Source: Marinomonas mediterranea MMB-1
GTDB lineage: Bacteria; Pseudomonadota; Gammaproteobacteria; Pseudomonadales; Marinomonadaceae
Direction: 5' to 3'
Length of the DNA stretch: 64,000 bases
Assembly (NCBI RefSeq): GCF_000192865.1
Contig: NC_015276.1
Location: 2,108,001-2,172,000, forward strand
The notes beneath the pieces were generated by a model. The model worked only from the letters and a program-made list of their open reading frames with translations, was not told the origin of the DNA and did not search any database. Below are positions 18,728 through 26,162 of the stretch, in pieces; the stretch's first letter is position 1, and every line of letters starts with the position of its first letter. The position numbers were made by a program, and so were the translations under genes.

Positions 18728-19446
18728 GCTTGCATTTTAAAGTCACTCCACACTTGATGTGGAGTCCACCTCGCAACCTAGAACGTCTCACTTGGAATCA
18801 AAGAAAAGTAGGTCGGCTAAGTCTCGAAGAGATGCCACCCGACATTCGCCGACAATCTTGCACCTCAACACAGTCACTCCGCACTCCGATGCGGAGTCCA
18901 CCTCGCAACCTAGAACGTCTCACTTGAAACCAAAGAAAGTAGGTCGGCCAAGTCTCGAAGAGACGCCGTCCGACATCTACTAAAGATCTAGCGTTTTTCC
19001 TGGTGACCTTGCAACCCCAAACAGTCACTCCACACTCGTTGTGGAGTCTATAAATAGCAGCCTAGGAAGTGCATCTCTAATCTTCGCCAAAAAATCAAAA
19101 AACTGCGCTTATATACAGTCTATTTTTGCCTTATCTCAAAAATGGCTCACTATTTACGAGGTGAACCAAATTCACTTTCTCGGTTCGTCTATAATGCTTT
19201 CAGAAAGTGTATTAATATCAGGAGTATAGTGAATGGGTGGCCGAAATAGTGTGCCATACCGATAAATACATATGCGCATGCTCGTTTTCAATGCTCGCTT
19301 TTTCGGGAGGGTTGAAAAGTTATTTTTATTCAAAGGGTTAGAAAGAAATGTGAAATAACCCGACTGGATAAATGAGCATGCCTATTAATAAAATGTTATA
19401 CAATACTCAGCAATCAATTAGGGATCATTGAAGATAAGGTAATAAT
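18728..19446. other. 719-base gene-free stretch at the left edge of the accessory region
   Basis: No convincing gene is present. The first 320 bases are a tandem structured repeat (separate entry). The remainder is AT-rich; a GTTATAC (19395-19401) resembles the R' boxes of the downstream attC sites and could mark the start of the first cassette, but no matching left half is visible. Short open frames here are accidental translations of the repeat. Confidence 0.6.
18741..19051 (+). repeat. Tandem structured repeat, two full units and one partial
   Basis: Unit 1 is 18741-18871, unit 2 is 18872-19022, and a third start is 19023-19051. Each begins AGTCACTCC and a hairpin. In unit 1 ACTCCACA pairs with TGTGGAGT; in unit 2 ACTCCGCA pairs with TGCGGAGT, a compensatory A-T to G-C change; unit 3 returns to the first form. 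Both full units share the block CTCGCAACCTAGAACGTCTC and a second hairpin (GTCGG...CCGAC enclosing GTCTC-GAA-GAGA). Conservation of pairing rather than of sequence suggests a structured element, possibly a dispersed REP-like repeat or an RNA. Confidence 0.85.
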
Positions 19447-20211
19447 ATGCCTGAAGTAGACATAGTTTTTACGCCGAAGGAAAAGATTGAGCTCCTTAAG
19501 AAGCAGAAGGCGTCATTTGAAAAGCAAGCGGACAAATTTCGATTTAGAGTGACCCATCTATCTATAGCGATAGCATTAGGCTGGATTTTATTAATAGGCC
19601 TTGGGTATCTTGAAAACGAACTTGATGGAACCAAGGAAATATTAACTTTTTCAATGGGAGGTATTGCTGCAGGGTCAGGGATTTACGTTTTCCTTATTTA
19701 TTACGTTCGGTTTTTTACGTGGTTTGCTAAATCGAATGTTGATAAACAACTACTAAAAGAAGGCGCTGCAAACTTACAAGATACAATTGAAACTGATTTT
19801 GTTACAAAGCTTGTTCAGATTAACTTTAAATACTTGGACCAGTATTATGAACAAACACAAAATCAAGCTAATAAAAGCTTTTTTCTAGCGGCTTTTGCAT
19901 CACTAGCTGGTTTAGCTGTCATAACTACGGGAATCGTTATGATGTATAACGGCTCGGGAGATGTCACTCCTGCATATGTTACAACAGCAGCAGGGGTTAC
20001 TAGCGAGTTTATCGCAGCTATATTTTTCTATTTTTACAATCAAACTGTCAGCAAAATGTCAGATTATCACGACAAATTGGTAGTTACACAGAATATTAGT
20101 CTCGCCCTAAAAATTGCAGAAGATCTTGAAACTGACGATAGAAGCGATACTCAGAAGCAACTTGTTGATAGGTTGTCAGAAAATGTTAACGAATACCTAA
20201 CTAGAAAGTAG
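19447..20211 (+). CDS. Four-helix membrane protein with TRADD-N-associated-type domain (cassette 1)
   Basis: 254 residues. A cytoplasmic coiled-coil start (residues 8-32) leads into two membrane spans (about 37-53 and 66-90), a soluble linker, then two more spans (about 145-167 and 178-198) and a charged tail. The stretch from about 129 to 227, with NKSFFLAAF, TSEFIAAIFFYFYNQT and HDKLVVTQNISLALKIAEDL, resembles the two-span domain I recall as TRADD-N-associated, reported from predicted bacterial conflict systems. That match is from memory. The stop is only six bases before an attC-like site, as in an integron cassette. A defence role is inference. Confidence 0.75.
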   Translation: MPEVDIVFTPKEKIELLKKQKASFEKQADKFRFRVTHLSIAIALGWILLIGLGYLENELDGTKEILTFSMGGIAAGSGIYVFLIYYVRFFTWFAKSNVDKQLLKEGAANLQDTIETDFVTKLVQINFKYLDQYYEQTQNQANKSFFLAAFASLAGLAVITTGIVMMYNGSGDVTPAYVTTAAGVTSEFIAAIFFYFYNQTVSKMSDYHDKLVVTQNISLALKIAEDLETDDRSDTQKQLVDRLSENVNEYLTRK

Positions 20212-20217
20212 ATAAAT

Positions 20218-20284
20218 GTATAACAAAGCCAGCCAGTGGGACTTCCGCACTGCGTGCTCCAGCCCCTGCTGGCGGCGTTATATT
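20218..20284 (+). other. attC-like integron site a
   Basis: Left core TATAAC (R'') and right core GTTATAT (R') bracket inverted arms: AAGCCAGCCAG on the left and CTGCTGGCGGC on the right, with an inner GCAC/GTGC hairpin. Length is 67 bases. It begins six bases after a stop codon. Layout and core sequences fit attC recombination sites. Confidence 0.8.
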
Positions 20285-20440
20285 GTAAGGAAAGTGCGTA
20301 AATTTTTTATAACTTACTTTTTTTTGTCATACCTGTTCATAATTTAACAAGAATAATCAATAAATTCACAAGAGAAAGATTTCTTTAGCAAAGTTATCCT
20401 CACCTTTAGAAAACTTAAGAAATATAAAAGGGTAGGTAAT

Positions 20441-22189
20441 ATGACTGATTATGAGAAGATCGCCAATGCGATGATAGAAATGAGAAAGCAAGGGGTTAAA
20501 GCCGAGATATATAGAGAATGGATCAAGTCTTCAGATGGTATTGAAGGAATAATACGGAAACTTGATTATGAAATAGATAGACTGCAAGCATTGTATCCTA
20601 AAAGCAATCTAAGAACATTGCTCGAAGGCGTCGAGCAGGAAGCTAATGGGCAAGTGGTTAAGGCTATCACTACCGAACTTACAGAGTTAGCCTGTATAAC
20701 TGAAATGACGAGTGCCATGGAAAAGCTTAGTAAGAGTATTGTCATGCTTGCTCAAAGTATAGCGGTGCAACAATTGGAGGGTGTCGGTTGCCCATTCAAA
20801 GATAGTAACTTAGTTGCTTCTGGAAAACTATTGTTATCAGCAGTCGTCGAAATCGCAATTTCAATGGTAGCTGTACCTATCGGCTCAATAGCTGGCGGAT
20901 TGATCACCCAAGCTTTGGGTACTACAGGCCCAAGTGAATTTGGCTTAGTCCCTACTAGAACTGTTAAAAATGACGATACTGTTAAATTAGATTGGAATGT
21001 TCAGTGGGGGACCGGCGGAAATTTTGGTAGTAATCTTAGTCAGGCTGCTCGCGAGTCAGTAACTAATTGGTGTACAGGCCTTATTTCAAGTGCAATTTCA
21101 GGCACTGTAAATGAGGCGAAGAAACAAGTTGTAAAGTGTGGTGCAAAAACAACTGACATGCCGGATGTTGCTGTATCGGGTTCCACCATTGGAAACATAC
21201 CTGAAGTAGATATCAGCCAAGTGTTCCCTGATGCTATTTCATTTGACGATAAAAAAATTGAAAACCTAATTATTCGCATATGCTTCTTAAATCAATTGAG
21301 CTCAAGGAATAAGAATTGGTGGGAACTAAGCGCAACGGAAGGGGCTACGCTTGTTGAAACTGAGTTGATGAATAGCGGGATGGTCATATACAAAGAAAAA
21401 AGAGCTAAATTAAGTCATGACATGGTTGTTAGAACGCGAAACCTTATCGAATGGCAGATGTCGCAAGCAAATGATGGTTCAGCAGCAGCTGCTGTAGCGT
21501 ACAAAACAATTATTGCCTGGCACCAGTGGCAGCATGAACATAATGTATCCACCAAAAAAGTTTATCGCGATACTACTTGGGATAAACTTTCCAAGATAAC
21601 GGTAAATGGAAAATCATTGATACAAAGAAAAGATTGGGACCATATCAAGACTGAAGTAATCCAAAACCCCGCTTACATCGATGAATCTGAAGTAAATGAC
21701 TTATTAAAATCAAAGACATTTTTAAGCAACATTAATAATTACGCAAAAGTCCTTGAGGTGCCTTATGTGGAGAATGAAAGGGGTCGCACAAAGCTTTGCG
21801 AAAGTATAATTCAGATATATCGTAAAGTAGAATATAAACGGAGAACTTCAGAATGGAAAAGTGGTTTACTGATGCGCTGTAGTGGTATGAGGGCAAATAA
21901 TGAAGATAATTGCGTCGGTACATTGTTGACCTCAGTCATTTTGGATATTAAATTCGAAGAAGAAGTTATAAAGAAAAGTGAGGAAGATCTACAAATTCAG
22001 ACCTCTACCATACAAGAAATTGCTAAGCTTGTTGCCCACAGACTTACTCCTGAACATAAAGATATCTCTAGAAATGCATTGTGGCATGTCGAGCTTATGA
22101 ATCCTAAGCCGAAAGAAGAAGAAAATAATGTAACCTTTAACAACCCGCTTGTTGCAAGGCATCAGGTCAATTCTAAACTTAGTAATTAA
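20441..22189 (+). CDS. Large cassette-borne protein of unknown function (cassette 2)
   Basis: 582 residues, not recognised. The N-terminal third is helical and polar, followed by a hydrophobic Gly/Ala-rich stretch at about 126-165 (LLLSAVVEIAISMVAVPIGS then AGGLITQALG) that could be a membrane-inserting hairpin. The C-terminal half is charged and helical with several Trp. The gene is preceded by 164 bases and followed by 116 bases within its cassette, longer than its neighbours, so it may have its own promoter. A toxin or pore-forming effector is conceivable but nothing in the sequence proves it. GGTAGG lies six bases before the ATG. Confidence 0.75.
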   Translation: MTDYEKIANAMIEMRKQGVKAEIYREWIKSSDGIEGIIRKLDYEIDRLQALYPKSNLRTLLEGVEQEANGQVVKAITTELTELACITEMTSAMEKLSKSIVMLAQSIAVQQLEGVGCPFKDSNLVASGKLLLSAVVEIAISMVAVPIGSIAGGLITQALGTTGPSEFGLVPTRTVKNDDTVKLDWNVQWGTGGNFGSNLSQAARESVTNWCTGLISSAISGTVNEAKKQVVKCGAKTTDMPDVAVSGSTIGNIPEVDISQVFPDAISFDDKKIENLIIRICFLNQLSSRNKNWWELSATEGATLVETELMNSGMVIYKEKRAKLSHDMVVRTRNLIEWQMSQANDGSAAAAVAYKTIIAWHQWQHEHNVSTKKVYRDTTWDKLSKITVNGKSLIQRKDWDHIKTEVIQNPAYIDESEVNDLLKSKTFLSNINNYAKVLEVPYVENERGRTKLCESIIQIYRKVEYKRRTSEWKSGLLMRCSGMRANNEDNCVGTLLTSVILDIKFEEEVIKKSEEDLQIQTSTIQEIAKLVAHRLTPEHKDISRNALWHVELMNPKPKEEENNVTFNNPLVARHQVNSKLSN

Positions 22190-22304
22190 AATTGATGGAG
22201 TAGACGCTAATTATATCTGATTTTTGGATATGTGAGTTCGCTAGATACATAGCTATAATAGTTTTTAGACATAATGAAAATAGCTACGGTAAGTTTAAAT
22301 TGCA

Positions 22305-22420
22305 ATATAACAAACAAATCAACACCGACAACTACTACTCCGGATTTTTTGTGTGCGGTTCGCTTCCATTTTACACACAAAAAACTTCCGCAGTAGTTGC
22401 GGGTTATTTGGGCGTTATAT
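22305..22420 (+). other. attC-like integron site b
   Basis: R'' ATATAAC (22305-22311) and R' GTTATAT (22414-22420) enclose a long imperfect hairpin: CAACTACT pairs with AGTAGTTG, and TTTTTTGTGTG with CACACAAAAAA. Length is 116 bases. The R' box equals that of site a. Confidence 0.85.
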
Positions 22421-22435
22421 GCAAAGGAGTATGCT

Positions 22436-22852
22436 GTGAACCTGAGAATTCTAATAGTCATATCCTTAATTCTTTCTTTATCTGGTTGTTTAATCAAAGA
22501 GTGGGAAGATGTAAGTGGGGAGAATGAATTTAAAGGCATTATCGGGACTCAACTTAAGACTAAAGTTAAATTCGTAATCCATGGTGTAACAACGGAGCCT
22601 AACTATGAGGAAGTTCTTCATCACTACTCCTTAATGGAGGCTCCGGGTTTCGGTGGCCCTGAAGTTTTAAGTCGCGAAGAGTTACCTATAGGTACTAAGT
22701 TTAAATTAGTAAAAGTTATTCGTTGTGTAGATTGTACGTTTAAGAGGGAAAATATAGTGCTAGAGCTTCTATCAAATGATAATTACCAAGATGCTCCGAT
22801 TGCTTACCACTACGATCGTTTTATAAAAATGAAAGCCGAGTACTTTGAGTGA
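22436..22852 (+). CDS. Putative lipoprotein of unknown function (cassette 3)
   Basis: I choose the GTG at 22436: GGAG lies six bases before it and the product starts with a lipoprotein signal, MNLRILIVISLILSLSGC, with the lipobox LSGC at residues 15-18. An upstream ATG (22397) would lie inside the preceding attC site and bury the signal. The mature 121-residue protein is not recognised; it has a CVDC pair near residue 97. It starts 22 bases after the attC R' box and stops four bases before the next attC-like site, the tight packing typical of integron cassettes. Confidence 0.75.
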   Translation: MNLRILIVISLILSLSGCLIKEWEDVSGENEFKGIIGTQLKTKVKFVIHGVTTEPNYEEVLHHYSLMEAPGFGGPEVLSREELPIGTKFKLVKVIRCVDCTFKRENIVLELLSNDNYQDAPIAYHYDRFIKMKAEYFE

Positions 22853-22855
22853 TTT

Positions 22856-22955
22856 CCATACAAGAATTTAAAGCGGGACTGCTAACAGTTTGCTCGGTTT
22901 CGCTTCGCTACACATTTTAGCCAACAATTATCAGCCCCTTAAATGAGTGTTGAGC
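22856..22955 (+). other. attC-like integron site c, interrupted by element copy 1
   Basis: A VCR-like site. Left arm TACAAGAATTTAAAGCGGGACTG pairs imperfectly with CAGCCCCTTAAATGAG. The right core now reads GTTGAGC (22949-22955), which continues directly into the IS91-like element. The original R' appears to be the GTTATGT on the far side of the element (25305-25311). Confidence 0.7.
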
Positions 22956-23048
22956 TAAGCCGCTTCGCGGAGCGTTATTTGAATACCCCAACTTAGTCGT
23001 TCGCGACCAAACTTAACTGTCCTGTTAATTCATTATAGGAGAGTTTAT

Positions 23049-23900
23049 ATGTCTGCGTTACATCAAAAAATCATTGATACAATGACCCTTGAAGGGTTAT
23101 CCCCCCTGACTCAAAAGGCCTATCTTTATCAGATTGGTGAAGCGTCACGCTATTTTAACCTGCCGCCCGACCGTATCCGGCGGGCAGATATACAGCGTTA
23201 TATCCTACACCTTATACGGGATCGGGGCTGGAGTTGGTCAAGTTGCCGACAGAGTGTTCATGCTCTGAACTTTTTGTACCAGAAGGTGTTGTCTAGAAAC
23301 CGTTTAAGAGTTGCTTTACCTCACCCCAATAAACAACAGCGTATTCCTGATCTCCTTTATCCAAACGAAGTACATCGAATGATCTCAGCCTGCGAACGAG
23401 GAAAGGCGAAAGCAGCGATAATGCTGGCTTATGCCACAGGCATGAGAGCGGGAGAGATTGTTAGGCTTAAGGTGCCTGATCTCGATGGTAAAAACAGCTG
23501 CATTAAAATCAGAGAAGGAAAGGGAAGGCGAGATCGCTACGTGTTGTTTCCAGAAGGGCTCAAAGTTCCCCTTAGAGAATACTGGAGGGTGTTTCGTCCA
23601 ACAGATTATGTTGTTTACGGATTGGATAAGGATCGAAAAATCGATACCTCAACTCTGAGACGAGGTCTTAAACTTGCAGCACAACAGGCAGAAATACATA
23701 AAGAAGTACGTTTTCATAGTTTGCGCCATGCGTTTGCGTGCCATCAACTATTAAGAGGCATGCCTCTTCCCAGGCTCCAGATATTACTCGGTCATCAGGT
23801 CATCCAGACCACGTTTAGGTATTTACAGTGGATCGCCATGATGGATCTAAAAGAAGAGTCGTCAGAAGACTTATTGAGACCGCTGGAGACAACGCAATGA
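23049..23900 (+). CDS. Tyrosine recombinase of the IS91-like element, copy 1
   Basis: 283 residues, XerC/D-like. A SAM-like DNA-binding N-terminal domain (1-90) is followed by the catalytic domain with all expected residues: Arg133 (ATGMRAGEI), Lys158 (REGKGRR), His223 and Arg226 (HSLRHAF), His249 (LLGHQ) and Tyr258 (TTFRYLQ). It lacks the extra helix region of integron integrases as far as I can judge. It overlaps the transposase start (ATGA), implying coupled translation. AGGAGAG precedes the ATG. Companion recombinases are known upstream of some IS91-family transposases; their role is uncertain. Confidence 0.93.
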   Translation: MSALHQKIIDTMTLEGLSPLTQKAYLYQIGEASRYFNLPPDRIRRADIQRYILHLIRDRGWSWSSCRQSVHALNFLYQKVLSRNRLRVALPHPNKQQRIPDLLYPNEVHRMISACERGKAKAAIMLAYATGMRAGEIVRLKVPDLDGKNSCIKIREGKGRRDRYVLFPEGLKVPLREYWRVFRPTDYVVYGLDKDRKIDTSTLRRGLKLAAQQAEIHKEVRFHSLRHAFACHQLLRGMPLPRLQILLGHQVIQTTFRYLQWIAMMDLKEESSEDLLRPLETTQ

Positions 23901-24952
23901 AAGGCATGGAAAAGGTTAACCTTGCTCAGCTGGTTCAGCATTGTCAACAGAACCAAACTTTATGTGCAAGCCCACGGCAATGGCAGGTGCTTCATCACAT
24001 TGAAGACTGCCGAACTGAAAAGATGGGAACGGGGCAATACGAATGCCATCATTGCGGGTATCACTGGTACTGGCATCACAGCTGTCGAGATCGTCATTGT
24101 CCACAATGTCAGACCAAAGCAAATGAAGATTGGGTAAGAAAACAAACAGAGCGAAGTGTGCCAGCGCCGTACTTCCATATCGTGTTTACTCTGCCTCACC
24201 AGCTCAATGAATGGATCAGCCAGCATGATAGAGTCATCTACCACGCCTTGTTTCACTCTGCTTGGCAAACCTTAAACGTGCTCGCGATCCGAAAATATCA
24301 CGGTAGAGCAGGGATGACGGCTGTGTTGCATACTTGGGGGCAAACGCTGGTACGACATGTTCATCTGCATGCACTCGTGCCAGCCGGTGTACTGGGGACG
24401 CAATCTTGGAAGCGAGTCAACAAGTCGTATTTTTTGCCCGTCAAACTGATGTCGAATCGATTCAGAGGGCTCATGGTGAGCCTGCTACGTGAAGCACACA
24501 AGCAAGGCGAATTGGAAGGTGTTACACAGCAACAGCTTACTTCTAAACTAAACGAACTGATGTCTGCTCCTTGGGTAGTGTATTGCAAATCCGCACTGGA
24601 ATACCAAGAGACCCTGATCCGCTACCTTGCTCGCTATACGCATCGTATTGGTCTGAGTAATCACCGTATTCAATCGTGGGACGGCGAGCATGTCCGCTTA
24701 TCGTACAAAGACTACCGAACGAATACACAAAGCCAGATGACACTCACACCCGAAGAGCTGCTAAGGCGGTTTTTGCTTCACGTTCTGCCGAAAGGGTTCA
24801 TGCGAGTAAGACACTATGGCTATATGTCGAATGCGATCCGACGAAAGAGCCTATTAAAAATACGAGAACAAGATGCGCCCCGTCCTGAAAAAGATAAAAA
24901 GCACCCAACAGGAGTCTCCGGTAATAGGATGTCATTGCCCTGCGTACGGTGA
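23897..24952 (+). CDS. IS91-family transposase, copy 1, with frameshifted C-terminus
   Basis: 351 residues from the ATG at 23897, which overlaps the recombinase stop and has GGAG ten bases before it; the longer frame from 23828 runs inside the recombinase gene. An N-terminal zinc-binding region (Cys50, Cys53, Cys63, Cys68, Cys71), the HUH-type motif HVHLH (154-158) and the paired tyrosines YLARY (Tyr243, Tyr247) define a Y2 rolling-circle transposase. Compared with copy 2, 16 bases are missing after GATAAAAAG (near 24900), so the last residues are read in the wrong frame and the CHCPACGD tail is lost. The catalytic core is intact; activity is uncertain. Confidence 0.9.
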   Translation: MKGMEKVNLAQLVQHCQQNQTLCASPRQWQVLHHIEDCRTEKMGTGQYECHHCGYHWYWHHSCRDRHCPQCQTKANEDWVRKQTERSVPAPYFHIVFTLPHQLNEWISQHDRVIYHALFHSAWQTLNVLAIRKYHGRAGMTAVLHTWGQTLVRHVHLHALVPAGVLGTQSWKRVNKSYFLPVKLMSNRFRGLMVSLLREAHKQGELEGVTQQQLTSKLNELMSAPWVVYCKSALEYQETLIRYLARYTHRIGLSNHRIQSWDGEHVRLSYKDYRTNTQSQMTLTPEELLRRFLLHVLPKGFMRVRHYGYMSNAIRRKSLLKIREQDAPRPEKDKKHPTGVSGNRMSLPCVR

Positions 24953-25326
24953 CTCGTCGGCACACTACATAGGCGAAGTCACCTCGAACCGTTGGAAGCG
25001 AGAAAGATTAAGAACAGGCTAGTGGCATAAAACGAACACGAACGTCAGCGAAAACAGAATCAGGTCAAAGAGCTTGGGGATTAGGCTTGCCAATTGCCTA
25101 GGATCTGGGTAAAACTATAGAGATAGAAGATAAAAAACGATCAAAAAGAATCTTCTTAGCCTGATTTAAGGACAAGAGCACTCGAAAACACACCGCAAAG
25201 ACACAGGGAGGTCATATCATGAAAAAAGCAAATTCCCTATATAAAGACGCGGCCGTTCAACAGACGGTTATAACTGCGGCTGCGTCGCCGTATAACCATT
25301 AATTGTTATGTTGCTAGGGAAAGTTT
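24953..25326. other. Right end of element copy 1 and start of cassette 4
   Basis: No gene is seen. The first part is the former coding tail of the transposase and the non-coding right end of the element with its terminal hairpin (25266-25297). From 25305 it is the R' box (GTTATGT) and 22-base leader of the next cassette. Confidence 0.75.
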
Positions 25327-25767
25327 GTGACCAAATCGATAAAACAGAAAGAAGCCTTAGCTAATTCCAGAAACAAGGAATTAGACGCTGTTCAGAAACT
25401 AGATCCTCAATTTAGTTGCCAAGGTGAAGTTGGGTCTTTTATAGGTTTGTATTTGCAGTCTGAAGTCTTTGCAAAAAAATTACAGCGCTATTATCGAACT
25501 GATATAAATAAAACAGCTGAAGATAAGTTAAACATTACTGCTCTTAAAGCCGCTTTAAATCACTTTAAACTCACTTTCGATGATACGGACTTACCTGAGT
25601 TGTTTAAAGGCGGAGCGGGTAAACAAAATGAAAAATCAGCCAGGCAATTACGTAACGGATATCTGCACTCATTGTCTAGCAATGATAAAAAAGAGATACA
25701 GAAAAAAGCTACAACGCTTAACTCTAAACTACGTAAATTTTTAAGTCTCAGGCTTTCAGCAACATAA
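25327..25767 (+). CDS. Cassette 4 protein with HEPN-like RNxxxH motif
   Basis: 146 residues, GTG start 22 bases after the R' box, preceded by GGGA. The protein is helical and basic at both ends. SARQLRNGYLHSLS (residues 104-118) contains Arg109-Asn110 and His114, the RX4H arrangement of HEPN ribonucleases, in which a polar residue usually follows the Arg. Two other helical stretches precede it, as in HEPN bundles. No antitoxin partner gene is present in the cassette. HEPN membership is tentative. The stop lies inside the following attC-like site. Confidence 0.7.
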   Translation: MTKSIKQKEALANSRNKELDAVQKLDPQFSCQGEVGSFIGLYLQSEVFAKKLQRYYRTDINKTAEDKLNITALKAALNHFKLTFDDTDLPELFKGGAGKQNEKSARQLRNGYLHSLSSNDKKEIQKKATTLNSKLRKFLSLRLSAT

Positions 25768-25871
25768 CAAGCGCATTAAATCTGACGTTTCATATTGTCC
25801 GATTTTTTGCTTAAAAAAACATGACGCAAAAAAGCGTCCAACATGCTCCGCAGCTTATGCGGGCGTTGAAC
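25763..25871 (+). other. attC-like integron site d, interrupted by element copy 2
   Basis: R'' CATAAC (25763-25768) and arm GCGCATTAA pair with TTATGCGGGC just before the junction, with an inner GACGC/GCGTC hairpin. The right core reads GTTGAAC (25865-25871) and continues into the element; the displaced R' is GTTATAT at 27585-27591. Confidence 0.78.
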
Positions 25872-25964
25872 TAAGCCGCTTCGCGGAGCGTTCTTTGAAT
25901 ACCCCAAATTAGTCGTTAGCGACCAGACTTAACGGTCCTGTTAATTCATTATAGGAGAGTTAAT

Positions 25965-26162
25965 ATGTCTGCGTTGCATCAAAAAATCATTGATACAATG
26001 ACCCTTGAAGGGTTATCCCCCTTGACTCAAAAGGCCTATCTTTATCAGATTGGTCATCAGGCCATCCAGACCACGTTCAGGTATTTACAATGGATTGCCA
26101 TGATGGATCTAAAAGAAGAGTTATCAGAAGACTTATTGAGACCGCTGGAGGCAACGCAATGA
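25965..26162 (+). pseudogene. Tyrosine recombinase remnant, copy 2
   Basis: The first 30 codons match copy 1, then the frame jumps directly to the end at HQAIQTTFRYLQW. About 654 bases are lost between two GGT triplets (after CAGATTGGT), leaving an in-frame 65-residue fusion without the Arg, Lys and His-x-x-Arg catalytic residues. It cannot be an active recombinase. Confidence 0.92.

Larger units (their letters stand above)
22950..25304 (+). mobile_element. IS91-family element, copy 1, inserted in attC site c
   Basis: About 2355 bases. The left end (GTTGAGCTAAGCCGCTTCGC) and right end (TATAACCATTAATTG) match copy 2 (25866-27584), and similarity stops outside them at both ends, which fixes the boundaries to a few bases. 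It carries a tyrosine recombinase and an HUH/Y2 transposase in overlapping frames. The right end has the hairpin GGTTATA (25266-25272) with TATAACC (25291-25297), a likely rolling-circle origin end (oriIS). GTT occurs at both junctions. Confidence 0.88.

Noticed and set aside
18730..18983. Overlapping open frames (65-76 codons) on both strands in the tandem repeat
   Set aside because: They simply translate the repeat units, have no ribosome binding sites, and the repeated peptides reflect hairpin arms rather than protein conservation.
18741..19051. CRISPR array
   Set aside because: Only two full units of 131 and 151 bases with internal hairpins and no short regular repeats with unique spacers; no cas genes in the window.
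19041..19229. 62-codon plus-strand gene
   Set aside because: It starts in the partial third repeat, lacks a ribosome binding site, and has no recognisable features.
23828..23896. Upstream extension of the transposase
   Set aside because: It lies within the recombinase frame; the ATG at 23897 has a ribosome binding site and the same position is kept in copy 2.
23049..23900. Recombinase as the integron integrase of the array
   Set aside because: It is inside the repeated IS91-like element, present in both copies in the same relation to the transposase, and looks XerC/D-like without the added region of IntI.
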